Positions 1 to 7,859 of a stretch of 64,000 nucleotides of DNA are shown here, piece by piece; position 1 is the first letter of the stretch, and each line of letters starts with the position of its first letter. This stretch comes from Sagittula salina. Lineage in GTDB: Bacteria > Pseudomonadota > Alphaproteobacteria > Rhodobacterales > Rhodobacteraceae. The stretch lies in the NCBI RefSeq assembly GCF_017813235.1, contig NZ_JAGISH010000011.1, positions 62,001 through 126,000 of the forward strand, given 5' to 3'. A model generated the notes under the pieces. That model ran no database searches, had not been told where the DNA came from, and saw nothing but the letters and a program-made list of their open reading frames with translations. Made by a program: the position numbers and the translations under genes.

Positions 1-1
1 G

Positions 2-109
2 ACCGTGGGCGATCATGCGGTGATCGGTGCAAACGCGGTGGTGACGCGGGATGTGCCTGCGGGGGCCGTGGTGGCCGGTGTCCCGGCGCGGGTGATTTCG
101 GGCGGATGA
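2..109 (+). CDS. Hexapeptide-repeat acyltransferase, C-terminal fragment
   Basis: Only the last 35 codons are in the window; the gene enters from the left edge and stops at TGA 107-109. The residues read VGDHAVIGANAVVTRDVP followed by AGVPAR, the classic final coils and cap of a left-handed beta-helix acetyltransferase (CysE/WcaF/NodL-like). Such enzymes O- or N-acetylate sugars or serine; beside glycosyltransferase genes a sugar O-acetyltransferase is the likelier role. The substrate cannot be judged from this fragment. Confidence 0.85.
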   Translation, partial: TVGDHAVIGANAVVTRDVPAGAVVAGVPARVISGG

Positions 110-268
110 CTGGTGGGTCGGGGCGTCGATTCGCTGCGTAAATCGCCCGGGACAAGGCGTTGCGATTTTCTGCGCAAATCGACTGGCGCGCCCTTCGGCC
201 GCGAGTTTGAGTATTTGAACCAAGACGAAACCGGGTCCCGGTGAAAGCGGCGAGAGGCCGATGCGAGG
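110..268. other. Convergent intergenic region with a weak stem-loop
   Basis: This gap separates the convergent acetyltransferase and WecG-like genes. It holds two near-copies of CTGCG(T/C)AAATCG, at about 133-145 and 170-181, and a small inverted repeat CGATTT (163-168) / AAATCG (176-181). It could act as a bidirectional terminator, but there is no T tract and the stem is only 6 bp. No gene is seen. Confidence 0.3.
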
Positions 269-1033
269 TCAACTGGCGGGATGGCGCAGGCGCGACAGCG
301 TTGCCTTGGCGGTTTCCGAAGGCAGGATGGCGAGACATTTCGCATAGCGGGGCCCCAGACGCTTTGGCTGGCTGAGCGCCCTCCAGAGCCATTCCATCGC
401 CAGCTTGCGGACCCATGATGGCGCACGCTGCTGGCTGCCTGCGAAGAAGTCGAGACCCGCGCCGATGCAGGCAAATCCCACCTCCGGGGCGACCTTGCGG
501 CCATACGCGGCAAAGATCTCCTGTCTGGGCGCGCCCAGTGCCACGAAGCACAGCCGCGCGCCGCTGTCGGCGATTTCGCCCAGCATGGCCTCTGCCAGTT
601 CGCCCTGCGGGTCAAAGCCCATGGCGGGCGCAATGGTGCAGGCCACCCGCAGGTCGCGCACTTCGCGTTCGAGGTAGTCCTTCGCCGCCGCCAGCACCGG
701 CTCCGTCGCGCCGAAAAGTGCCACCTTCACGCCCTGCGCCGCTGCGATGCGGGCCAGCGGCAGGATTGCCTCCGACCCGGGGATCAGCGAGACTGGCCGC
801 CCCGCAAGGCGCGACAGCCAGACGACGGGGTTGCCGTCCGCCACCACGAATGTCTGCGCCGCATAGGCACTTCGAAAGGCCGGAGAGGCGCGCAACTTCA
901 CGAGGTGGTCGAGGTTCAGCGTGGCCAGCGCGAAGCCTTTTCGACGCGCGAAACGCTCGCGCACCCGCGCTTCGAGCGCGGCCCATGTCGGCACGTTCAC
1001 CTGGATCGCCTGACCTTCGACCCGGAATTCCAT
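269..1033 (-). CDS. WecG/TagA/CpsF family glycosyltransferase (GT26)
   Basis: The 254-residue protein belongs to the WecG/TagA/CpsF family, which transfers a sugar (ManNAc, ManNAcA or glucose, depending on the member) onto an undecaprenyl-linked acceptor at the inner membrane during exopolysaccharide or teichoic acid assembly. Family signatures are visible: ADGNPVVWLSRLAG near residue 67 and GAPRQEIFA near residue 168. The length matches the family. I chose the ATG at 1031-1033; the frame stays open upstream to 1198, but that stretch is basic, low in complexity and lacks family similarity. The gene is divergent from the operon beginning near 1240 and probably contributes a transferase to the same polymer. 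Confidence 0.85.
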   Translation of the reverse strand: MEFRVEGQAIQVNVPTWAALEARVRERFARRKGFALATLNLDHLVKLRASPAFRSAYAAQTFVVADGNPVVWLSRLAGRPVSLIPGSEAILPLARIAAAQGVKVALFGATEPVLAAAKDYLEREVRDLRVACTIAPAMGFDPQGELAEAMLGEIADSGARLCFVALGAPRQEIFAAYGRKVAPEVGFACIGAGLDFFAGSQQRAPSWVRKLAMEWLWRALSQPKRLGPRYAKCLAILPSETAKATLSRLRHPAS

Positions 1034-1239
1034 AAGGCAGCCTTTCCCGCCCCTGAGGTGGGCGTTCGGCGCCTTGATAGCTGTTATCCTGTCCGGGGTC
1101 CGTGCCTTAACTGCAACAGGGCGAACAAAATTTGCTGTGGTGATGCCGCGGCGCCGCGATCGCGGGCCATTAGGAGGCGGGCGCCGAACTCTGGCCATGA
1201 TTGAATGGCACGGGCGGCATGGGCCGAAAGGGGTGCAGG

Positions 1240-2406
1240 GTGGTTTTTCAGGCGCAGGACCAGAAGGGCGAGGATGGGGCCGCTCGGGCGGACCGGGTGC
1301 TTCTGCTGGGATGCGGTTTCGTGGCCGACCTCTATGCGCGTTCGCTGGCGCTGCACCCGGAGATCGCGGTGGCGGGCGTCTACGACACCGACCCCGCGCG
1401 TCTGCGGCAGTTTTGTGGATACTGGGGTTACCCGGCCTGCGACAGCTTCGAAGCCTTGCTGGCCGCTGCCCCGGGTGCTCTGATATTGAACCTCACCAAC
1501 CCGCAGGCGCATTTCGAAACCTCGCGCACCTGTCTGGAGGCGGGGCACCCGGTTTACTCGGAAAAGCCGCTCGCCATGACCTTGCCGGAGGCGCAGGCGC
1601 TGCACGCACTGGCGGAGGCGCGCGGGCTGGTGCTGGCCTCCGCGCCCTGTTCGGCGCTTGGCGAGGCGGCGCAGACGCTGGGGCGCGCCCTGCGCGATGG
1701 TGTGGCGGGCAAGCCCCGGCTGATCTACGCGGAACTCGATGACGGTTACGTGAGCCAGGCGGCTTTCGGCCGGTGGATCTCCGAATCCGGAGCGCCCTGG
1801 CCGGCGGAGGACGAATTCCGCGTTGGCTGCACGCTGGAGCACGCGGGTTACTACCTGACATGGCTGATCGCCTGGTTCGGGCCAGTGCGCACCGTGGTCG
1901 CCGCCTCAGCCGAGGTGACCGAAAAGGCGGGGCAGGGGCCATACGCCCCCGATGTCTCTGTCGCGGTGCTTTACTTCGTTGCCGGCCCGGTGGTGCGGCT
2001 GACCTGCTCCATCGCGGCGCCACATGACCACAGCATCCGCATTGTCGGCGACCGGGGCGTACTGTCCTGCGATGCCGCCTGGGACAACGCGGCGAAGGTC
2101 CGTTTTGCCCGGCGGCTGACCCTGCGCAGGCGGCTGATGGAGCATCCCTTTCCCAGATGCCTGCGCCTGCCCCAGCCCACGCATCCGAAGGTCAAACGCT
2201 GGGGGGCGGCGGCGATGAACTTTGCGCTCGGCCCGGCGGAGGTGCTGGCGGCGCTGCGCGAGGGGCGTCCCTGCCGCATGTCGAATGACATGGCGCTGCA
2301 CCTGACCGAAATCACGCTTGCCATACAAAACGCAGGCGAGACCTCCGGCGCGCAACGCATGACCACCACCTGCGCCCCGATGGAGCCGATGCCATGGGCG
2401 AAGTGA
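1240..2406 (+). CDS. Gfo/Idh/MocA-family oxidoreductase
   Basis: This is a NAD(P)-dependent sugar oxidoreductase of the Gfo/Idh/MocA type. The N-terminal Rossmann segment reads VLLLGCGFVADLYARSL, and the conserved EKP motif is present (YSEKPLAMTLPEA). A C-terminal alpha/beta dimerisation region follows. Start choice is uncertain: GTG 1240 is preceded by AAAGGGG at good spacing, while ATG 1219 and TTG 1201 are open alternatives. Its stop overlaps the next gene by 13 nt, so it is the first gene of a coupled polysaccharide operon. The same domain pair (this protein plus the next) reappears fused in the protein at 5576-7681. The substrate is unknown, probably a nucleotide sugar or derivative. Confidence 0.85.
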   Translation: MVFQAQDQKGEDGAARADRVLLLGCGFVADLYARSLALHPEIAVAGVYDTDPARLRQFCGYWGYPACDSFEALLAAAPGALILNLTNPQAHFETSRTCLEAGHPVYSEKPLAMTLPEAQALHALAEARGLVLASAPCSALGEAAQTLGRALRDGVAGKPRLIYAELDDGYVSQAAFGRWISESGAPWPAEDEFRVGCTLEHAGYYLTWLIAWFGPVRTVVAASAEVTEKAGQGPYAPDVSVAVLYFVAGPVVRLTCSIAAPHDHSIRIVGDRGVLSCDAAWDNAAKVRFARRLTLRRRLMEHPFPRCLRLPQPTHPKVKRWGAAAMNFALGPAEVLAALREGRPCRMSNDMALHLTEITLAIQNAGETSGAQRMTTTCAPMEPMPWAK

Positions 2407-3401
2407 CCGGGCGCAAAACCGTCTTGGTGACGGGGGCCAATGGCTTCGTCGGGCGGGCCTGTGTGGCGGAAGCGCGGCGGCACGGCCTGCCGGTGATCGC
2501 GCTTTATCGCGCGCAGCCCGTGGTGGAGTGGGCAAGCGATCCCGGCATCACGGCGGTACGGCTGGATCTGTCTGAGCCCGGTGGCTGGTTCGCCCGGCAG
2601 TTGCCGGAATCCGGCGCGGTGATCCACGCGGCCGGACACCTTGGCGCCGACCCGGCGGCGCTGAAACGCGACACAGTGGATGCCACGCGGGCGGTGCTGG
2701 CGGGACGCGACCGGGACGGGGCCGCGCGGTTGGTGCTGATCTCGTCCCTGGCTGTCTATGACTTCGACGCGCTGTCCCCCGGCCAGACCCTGACAGAAGC
2801 CGCGGCGCTGATCCCCCTGCCGGAGGGTGCGCTGGACGACCCGGAAACCGTATTGCGCAGAGTGCGTGACGCCTATGCCGGGGCGAAGCGGTTGCAGGAG
2901 GTCATGATGCGCGATCTGGACGACGCGTGGATTCTGCGCCCCGGAGCGATCTGGGGGCCCGGACGGACGTGGCACGCGCTGCAGGGGTTCCGGGTGTGGA
3001 AGCTATTCGTCACCATCGGGTCAAAGGGTGAACTGCCGCTCGCGCATGTCACCCACGTTGCCCGCGCGGCGGTGGAGGCGGCACGGACGCCCACCGAAGG
3101 GGTCACTGCCGTCAACGTCTTTGACGACGACCGGCCGACGCGGGGCCGTTTCCTGCGCGTTCACCGGCACGTCCAAGGCTGGCCGCGCCTGTCTGTCACG
3201 GTGCCCTATACCGCCTGGCTGGCATTGGTGCGCCTGCTTGGGCCGCTCTCAGCCGTGCTGCCGGGGCTCTTGCGTGAACCCGTCCTGCGGGCGCGCATGA
3301 TGCCGCTGCGGTTTCCCAACACACGGTTGCGGCACGCGCTGGGCGGGGCCGATCACGCCAGTTTCGAGGATCTCATGCGCGCCGCGAAGGGACAGCCATG
3401 A
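2394..3401 (+). CDS. NAD-dependent epimerase/dehydratase (extended SDR)
   Basis: The 335-residue protein is an extended short-chain dehydrogenase. The Rossmann glycine motif GANGFVGRA lies at about residues 14-22, an SSLAVYD segment supplies the expected serine region, and YAGAK gives the YxxxK catalytic pair. RPGAIWGPG is the usual substrate-domain signature. It likely epimerises, dehydrates or reduces a nucleotide sugar for the local polymer. It overlaps the preceding oxidoreductase by 13 nt and the following glycosyltransferase by 4 nt (ATGA), so the three are translationally coupled. Confidence 0.87.
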   Translation: MGEVTGRKTVLVTGANGFVGRACVAEARRHGLPVIALYRAQPVVEWASDPGITAVRLDLSEPGGWFARQLPESGAVIHAAGHLGADPAALKRDTVDATRAVLAGRDRDGAARLVLISSLAVYDFDALSPGQTLTEAAALIPLPEGALDDPETVLRRVRDAYAGAKRLQEVMMRDLDDAWILRPGAIWGPGRTWHALQGFRVWKLFVTIGSKGELPLAHVTHVARAAVEAARTPTEGVTAVNVFDDDRPTRGRFLRVHRHVQGWPRLSVTVPYTAWLALVRLLGPLSAVLPGLLREPVLRARMMPLRFPNTRLRHALGGADHASFEDLMRAAKGQP

Positions 3402-4618
3402 CCCTGCCGCGCCTCGCATATCTGACGGGGGAATATCCGCGCGCCTCCGACACTTTCATCCAGCGCGAGGTGGCGGCACTGCGCGCGCTTGGTCATCAGG
3501 TAGAGACGTGTTCGATCCGGACCACCGGGGCGGAGCATCTCGTCGGGCCGGAGCAGGGGGAGGAGCACGCAAGCACCTTCAGGGTGCTGGCCGCCTGCCG
3601 GTCGCCCCTGCGTGTGCTCCGTGCCCACGTGCGCTGGATGGCGTGGCCGGGGCGCTACCTGCGCGCACTGGCGCTGGCGTGGCGAACGGCGCCGAAGGGG
3701 CTGCGCGGACGGCTTTATAACCTCATCTACTTTGTCGAAGCCGGTGTGCTGGCCGATCACCTCGCCCGCCAGGGCGTCGACCATCTGCACAACCATATCG
3801 CAAAAGCTTCCTGCACAGTGGCAATGCTGGCCTCCGCGCTGTCGGGGATTCCCTACAGCTTTGCCATCCACGGGCCGGACATCTTCTTTGAACCGCAGCA
3901 CTGGCGCATCGACGAAAAGGCCGCGCGGGCGCGTTTCGTGGCCTGCATCAGCGATTTCTGCCGGTCGCAGCTGATGTGTTTCGCGGCGCAGGCGGATTGG
4001 CCAAAGCTGCATGTGGTGCACTGCGGCGTCGACCCTGCGCGCTACCGCCCCGCCACGCACGAGGGGCACGCGCTGCTGTTTGTCGGGCGTCTGGCCGCAG
4101 TGAAGGGTGTGCCGCTTCTGCTGGACGCGCTGCGCGCGCTGCCCGACGGGGTCGAACTGACCATCATCGGCGACGGTCCCGACCGCGCCGCTCTGGAACG
4201 GCAGGCGCAGGGGCTGCCGGTGCGCTTTCTCGGCTATCGCTCGCAGACCGAGGTGGCGGATGCGCTTCTGGAGGCGGATGTCTTTGTCCTGCCGTCCTTT
4301 GCCGAAGGCCTGCCCGTGGTGCTGATGGAGGCGCTGGCCTCCGGCGTGCCGGTTGTGACGACGCAAATCGCGGGCATCCCGGAACTGGTGGACGACAGCA
4401 CCGGGCGGCTGGTCCCACCGGGTGATGCCGACGCATTGGCGACGGCCCTGCGTGATCTCCTTTCCGACCCCGGGCGGCGGCGCGCCATGGGACAGGCGGG
4501 TCGCGCGCGGGTGGCCGAAGCCTTTGACGCGCGACAGGAAGCCGCCCGCCTTTCGGCGCTGTTCACAGCCTATGCGCGGGGTGAGGCGCCGCCTAAACGC
4601 CCGGAACCCGGCGCATGA
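3398..4618 (+). CDS. Glycosyltransferase family 4
   Basis: The 406-residue GT-B glycosyltransferase has an N-terminal acceptor domain with HNHIAKAS and FAIHGPDIFF, and a C-terminal donor domain with FVGRLAAVKGVPLLLDAL and the EX7E-type stretch FAEGLPVVLMEALASGVPVV. These are GT4 (retaining, nucleotide-sugar) hallmarks; the enzyme should act at the cytoplasmic face of the membrane on a lipid-linked glycan. It is joined to both neighbours by ATGA overlaps. The sugar specificity is not predictable. Confidence 0.9.
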   Translation: MTLPRLAYLTGEYPRASDTFIQREVAALRALGHQVETCSIRTTGAEHLVGPEQGEEHASTFRVLAACRSPLRVLRAHVRWMAWPGRYLRALALAWRTAPKGLRGRLYNLIYFVEAGVLADHLARQGVDHLHNHIAKASCTVAMLASALSGIPYSFAIHGPDIFFEPQHWRIDEKAARARFVACISDFCRSQLMCFAAQADWPKLHVVHCGVDPARYRPATHEGHALLFVGRLAAVKGVPLLLDALRALPDGVELTIIGDGPDRAALERQAQGLPVRFLGYRSQTEVADALLEADVFVLPSFAEGLPVVLMEALASGVPVVTTQIAGIPELVDDSTGRLVPPGDADALATALRDLLSDPGRRRAMGQAGRARVAEAFDARQEAARLSALFTAYARGEAPPKRPEPGA

Positions 4619-5574
4619 CCCCCGTCGACGTCGTCCTGATCGGTCGCAACGAAGGCGCGCGGCTGGTGGCGGCGCTGGCCGCGCTTGGCGGGCAGGCACG
4701 GCAGGTGGTCTATGTCGACTCCGGTTCCAGCGATGACAGCATCGCGCAGGCAAAGCGCTTTGGCGCAAAGGTGGTACAGCTGGATCTGACCACGCCCTTC
4801 ACCGCCGCGCGCGCTCGCAATGCCGGTTTCGACGCGCTCGACGCGCCGGAGTATGTCCAGTTCATCGACGGCGACTGCACGCTGGTGCCCGGCTGGCTGG
4901 AGGGCGGCGCGGCTTTCCTGGACCGGACACCGGCAGTTGGCATGGTCACTGGATGGCGCGCGGAGGTGTACCCGGAGGTCAGTCTCTATAACCGGCTCTG
5001 CGACTGGGAATGGCACCGTCCGGCGGGAGAGATCCTTGCCTGCGGTGGTGACATGATGGTGCGCGCCAGCCTCTGGCGGGCTGTGGAGGGCATGAACCCG
5101 CAGGTCATTGCCGCCGAGGACGACGAGGTCTGCTGCCGCTTCCGCAAGACCGGCGCGCGTCTGCACCGTCTGCCGCAGCCGATGACGCGGCACGACGCGG
5201 CCATGCTGACCTTCGGGCAGTGGTGGAAGCGGGCCGAACGCACCGGCCACGGCTTTGCCCAGGTCCACCACCTGCATCCGGAGTATTTCGGAACCGAGGT
5301 CCGTCGCGTACTGACCTATGGCTCAGCGCTGCCGCTGATGGCGCTTGCCGCGCTCGTCACCCTGCCATGGCTGCTGCTGCCGATCCTTGCGCTGTATGCG
5401 ATCAGCTACCGGAAGGGCCGCGCCGCGCTGAGGTCTGACGGTATCCCGCCCGGCGATGCCACACGCATGGCCGCCTTGCTGACGCTTTCGAAATTTCCCA
5501 ATCTGATCGGCATGGCGCGGTATTACCTGCGTCGGCTGAGGCGCGCCGACATGACCCTGATCGAGTACAAGTGA
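4615..5574 (+). CDS. Glycosyltransferase family 2, membrane-associated
   Basis: The 319-residue GT-A enzyme begins PVDVVLIGRNEGARL, has YVDSGSSDDS, and carries the metal-binding region FIDGDCT. A hydrophobic segment around residues 240-265 is probably a membrane anchor or hairpin. It starts in an ATGA overlap with the preceding GT4 gene, and only one nucleotide separates its stop from the next gene's start, so it belongs to the 1240-7681 operon. The family transfers sugars with inversion onto lipid-linked acceptors; donor and acceptor are unknown. Confidence 0.88.
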   Translation: MTPVDVVLIGRNEGARLVAALAALGGQARQVVYVDSGSSDDSIAQAKRFGAKVVQLDLTTPFTAARARNAGFDALDAPEYVQFIDGDCTLVPGWLEGGAAFLDRTPAVGMVTGWRAEVYPEVSLYNRLCDWEWHRPAGEILACGGDMMVRASLWRAVEGMNPQVIAAEDDEVCCRFRKTGARLHRLPQPMTRHDAAMLTFGQWWKRAERTGHGFAQVHHLHPEYFGTEVRRVLTYGSALPLMALAALVTLPWLLLPILALYAISYRKGRAALRSDGIPPGDATRMAALLTLSKFPNLIGMARYYLRRLRRADMTLIEYK

Positions 5575-5575
5575 T

Positions 5576-7681
5576 ATGACCGCACCCGACCCCATTCGCA
5601 TAGGCATCATCGGCGCGGGCTATATCGCGGACTGGCATGCGGATGCGCTGGCGGCCACCCCGGGTGTGCGGATCGCTGCCGTCTGCGATCCCCGCGAATC
5701 GGTGGCCCGAACGCTGGCGAATCAACACGACGCACAGGTGTTCACAACTGTAGAGTCCCTGATCACTTCCGGCTCGTGCTCGGCGGTCCATGTGCTTACA
5801 CCACCCAATATACACGAAGGTATAGCATTGAGCTGCCTTTCGAACGGTCTGGATGTGCTTGTGGAAAAACCTGTTGCCGAATCGGTTGGGGCGGTCCGCC
5901 GAATCGCCATCTGCGCGCAGGAAAACGGTCGTCTGTTTGCGCCCGGTCACAACTTTCTAGGGCTGCCGTCCTACGCCCGGATGAAGACCGCGATGCAGGC
6001 AGGTGACTACGGCCGCATCCATAGTGCAGAGGTCACATGGGCGTTGCCCCTCGCGCCGCTCAGGTCCGGTCCGTTCAGCCTCTGGTTGCTCAAACAGCCG
6101 CAGAACCTGATGCTGGAACTGGGTCCGCATCTGGTGGCCTTCGCGCAGGACCTCTTTGGGCCGGTGACCATCACCCATGCGGAGGCGACGCATCCCGTGA
6201 TGCTGCCCGGCGCTGACCCGCGTCCGCAGGGCTTCCGGGTGCTGGCGCGCGCCGGGCACGTCAGCGTCGCCTTCCACATCGCCATGGTGGAGACGGTAGA
6301 CGATCGCTCGGTCACGCTGCGTGGATCCTCCGCGCGGGCGCGGCTGGACTTCGCCGCCGACGTGCTGACGGTGGAGCGGGAGAACGCCTCCGACCTCGTG
6401 GTGAACCCGCTTCGGCGGCAGATGGAACTCTCCGCCCAGCACGTCGCGCGTGGGGTGGCGAATGCCTTTACGCAGGCCAAGTCGCTGAACACACAGAATC
6501 CCTACGCGCGCAGCTTTCGCGGCATGAACGCCGCCGTCTACGGTGCCATGGCGCAGCGGCAGCAGGACCCGCGCTTTTCCGCCGCCAGCGCGGTCGCGGT
6601 GATGGAGACCGTGGAGGCCATCATCGAAGCCCTGCCGGAGGAGGCGCGTCACACCGCTGCCCCCGCCGTGCGGACCCGCGCCCCGAAACCCCAGGCCATG
6701 GTCATCGGTGGCACCGGTTTCATCGGACGGGCGCTGACGCGGCGGCTGGTGGCGCGGGGGCAGGACGTGCGCGTGGTGTCGCGAGGGCGGGGCGGGCCCT
6801 TCCCGGATCTCCCCGATCAGGTGGAAACCGTCGCCGTGGACCTCGCCGACCGCGCGGCGCTGACCGACGCCATGACGGGCATCGATACGGTCTACAACCT
6901 CGCCCGCGCCATGTGTTCGACCTGGGAAGAGGCGCTGACCCAGGACGTCGGGGTGGCCTGCCGGATCGGAGAGGCGGTGCTGGACGCCGGGGTGCAGCGG
7001 CTGGTCTACACCGGCACGATCGCGTCCTTCGACATGTCGGACCCGAAGGTGACAATCACCGACACGACGCCCTTCCCGGCGGACATGACCGACCGAAACC
7101 TCTATGCCCGGTCCAAGGCCGAATGCGAATGCCGCCTGCTGCAAATGCACCGCGAACGGGGGCTGCCGCTGGTCATCGCCCGCCCCGGCATCGTCATCGG
7201 ACCCGGCGGGCCGTTGCAGCACTGGGGCATTGGACGCTGGCACGGCGCGGGAGCTGTGCGCATCTGGGGGCATGGCCGCAATATCCTGCCCTTCGTTCTG
7301 AACGAGGACGTGGCCGACGGGCTAATTGCCATGGCAGAGGCACCGGTAATCGGTCGCAGCTTCAACCTGACCGGCGAACCGATGCTGTCGGCGCGCGATT
7401 ACTTTGACGCGATCCATCACGCGCTTGGCGCCCGCATCCGGGTCGCCACCGGCAACCTCGATGCTTTTTACGCCGCCGACGCGGTGAAGTACCTGCTGAA
7501 AAAGCACGCGCTGCGGCGCAAGGGCGTCATCCGCCCCTCCCGTGCCGACTGGAAAAGCCGGGCGCATTTCTCCCGCTTTGACAATACGGCGGCCAAGGCC
7601 GCGCTGAACTGGCAGCCAGAGGCGGATCGGGCGCGGTTCATCCGACGGGGTATCACTGAGGCGGGACTGTTCGGCTTCTGA
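5576..7681 (+). CDS. Fusion: Gfo/Idh/MocA oxidoreductase + NAD-dependent epimerase
   Basis: The 701-residue protein joins two full enzymes. Residues about 5-360 form a Gfo/Idh/MocA oxidoreductase (RIGIIGAGYIADWHADAL, then VEKPVAES). Residues about 370-700 form an extended SDR (MVIGGTGFIGRALTRRL, YTGTIAS, YARSK as YxxxK, ARPGIVIGPGG). The order repeats that of the two separate genes at 1240-3401 at the head of the same operon. Fusion suggests consecutive steps on one nucleotide sugar with channelling; that is inference. The stretch at about 5690-5860 looks less GC-rich than the rest of the gene. It is the last gene of the operon. Confidence 0.88.
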   Translation: MTAPDPIRIGIIGAGYIADWHADALAATPGVRIAAVCDPRESVARTLANQHDAQVFTTVESLITSGSCSAVHVLTPPNIHEGIALSCLSNGLDVLVEKPVAESVGAVRRIAICAQENGRLFAPGHNFLGLPSYARMKTAMQAGDYGRIHSAEVTWALPLAPLRSGPFSLWLLKQPQNLMLELGPHLVAFAQDLFGPVTITHAEATHPVMLPGADPRPQGFRVLARAGHVSVAFHIAMVETVDDRSVTLRGSSARARLDFAADVLTVERENASDLVVNPLRRQMELSAQHVARGVANAFTQAKSLNTQNPYARSFRGMNAAVYGAMAQRQQDPRFSAASAVAVMETVEAIIEALPEEARHTAAPAVRTRAPKPQAMVIGGTGFIGRALTRRLVARGQDVRVVSRGRGGPFPDLPDQVETVAVDLADRAALTDAMTGIDTVYNLARAMCSTWEEALTQDVGVACRIGEAVLDAGVQRLVYTGTIASFDMSDPKVTITDTTPFPADMTDRNLYARSKAECECRLLQMHRERGLPLVIARPGIVIGPGGPLQHWGIGRWHGAGAVRIWGHGRNILPFVLNEDVADGLIAMAEAPVIGRSFNLTGEPMLSARDYFDAIHHALGARIRVATGNLDAFYAADAVKYLLKKHALRRKGVIRPSRADWKSRAHFSRFDNTAAKAALNWQPEADRARFIRRGITEAGLFGF

Positions 7682-7859
7682 TCGGGCGGGTTTGGTAAAC
7701 AATCCCCTTTGATCGGTCTCATTCTGGCCAGATTCGGGTGCTTTCCTTGACGGGAGCAGTCGCGCCCTGCGGGGGCGCCGTACGGATATTTGCCGTACTG
7801 GTATTATATGAGTGCAGGGACAGATCGCGCCAGCGAGCGATCCGGGTCGAGGGCAAGGC
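7682..7859 (+). promoter_or_regulatory. Upstream region of the autokinase gene with a GTACGG inverted repeat
   Basis: This 178-bp gap should hold the promoter of the kinase gene. An inverted repeat GTACGG (7780-7785) / CCGTAC (7793-7798) with a 7-nt spacer looks like a dimeric regulator site. A TTGACG hexamer lies at 7748-7753 and TATTAT at 7802-7807, but their spacing does not make one sigma-70 promoter. The boxes are therefore only suggestive. Confidence 0.4.

Noticed and set aside
7748..7807. Sigma-70 promoter built from TTGACG and TATTAT
   Set aside because: The boxes are about 48 bp apart, far beyond a workable spacer.
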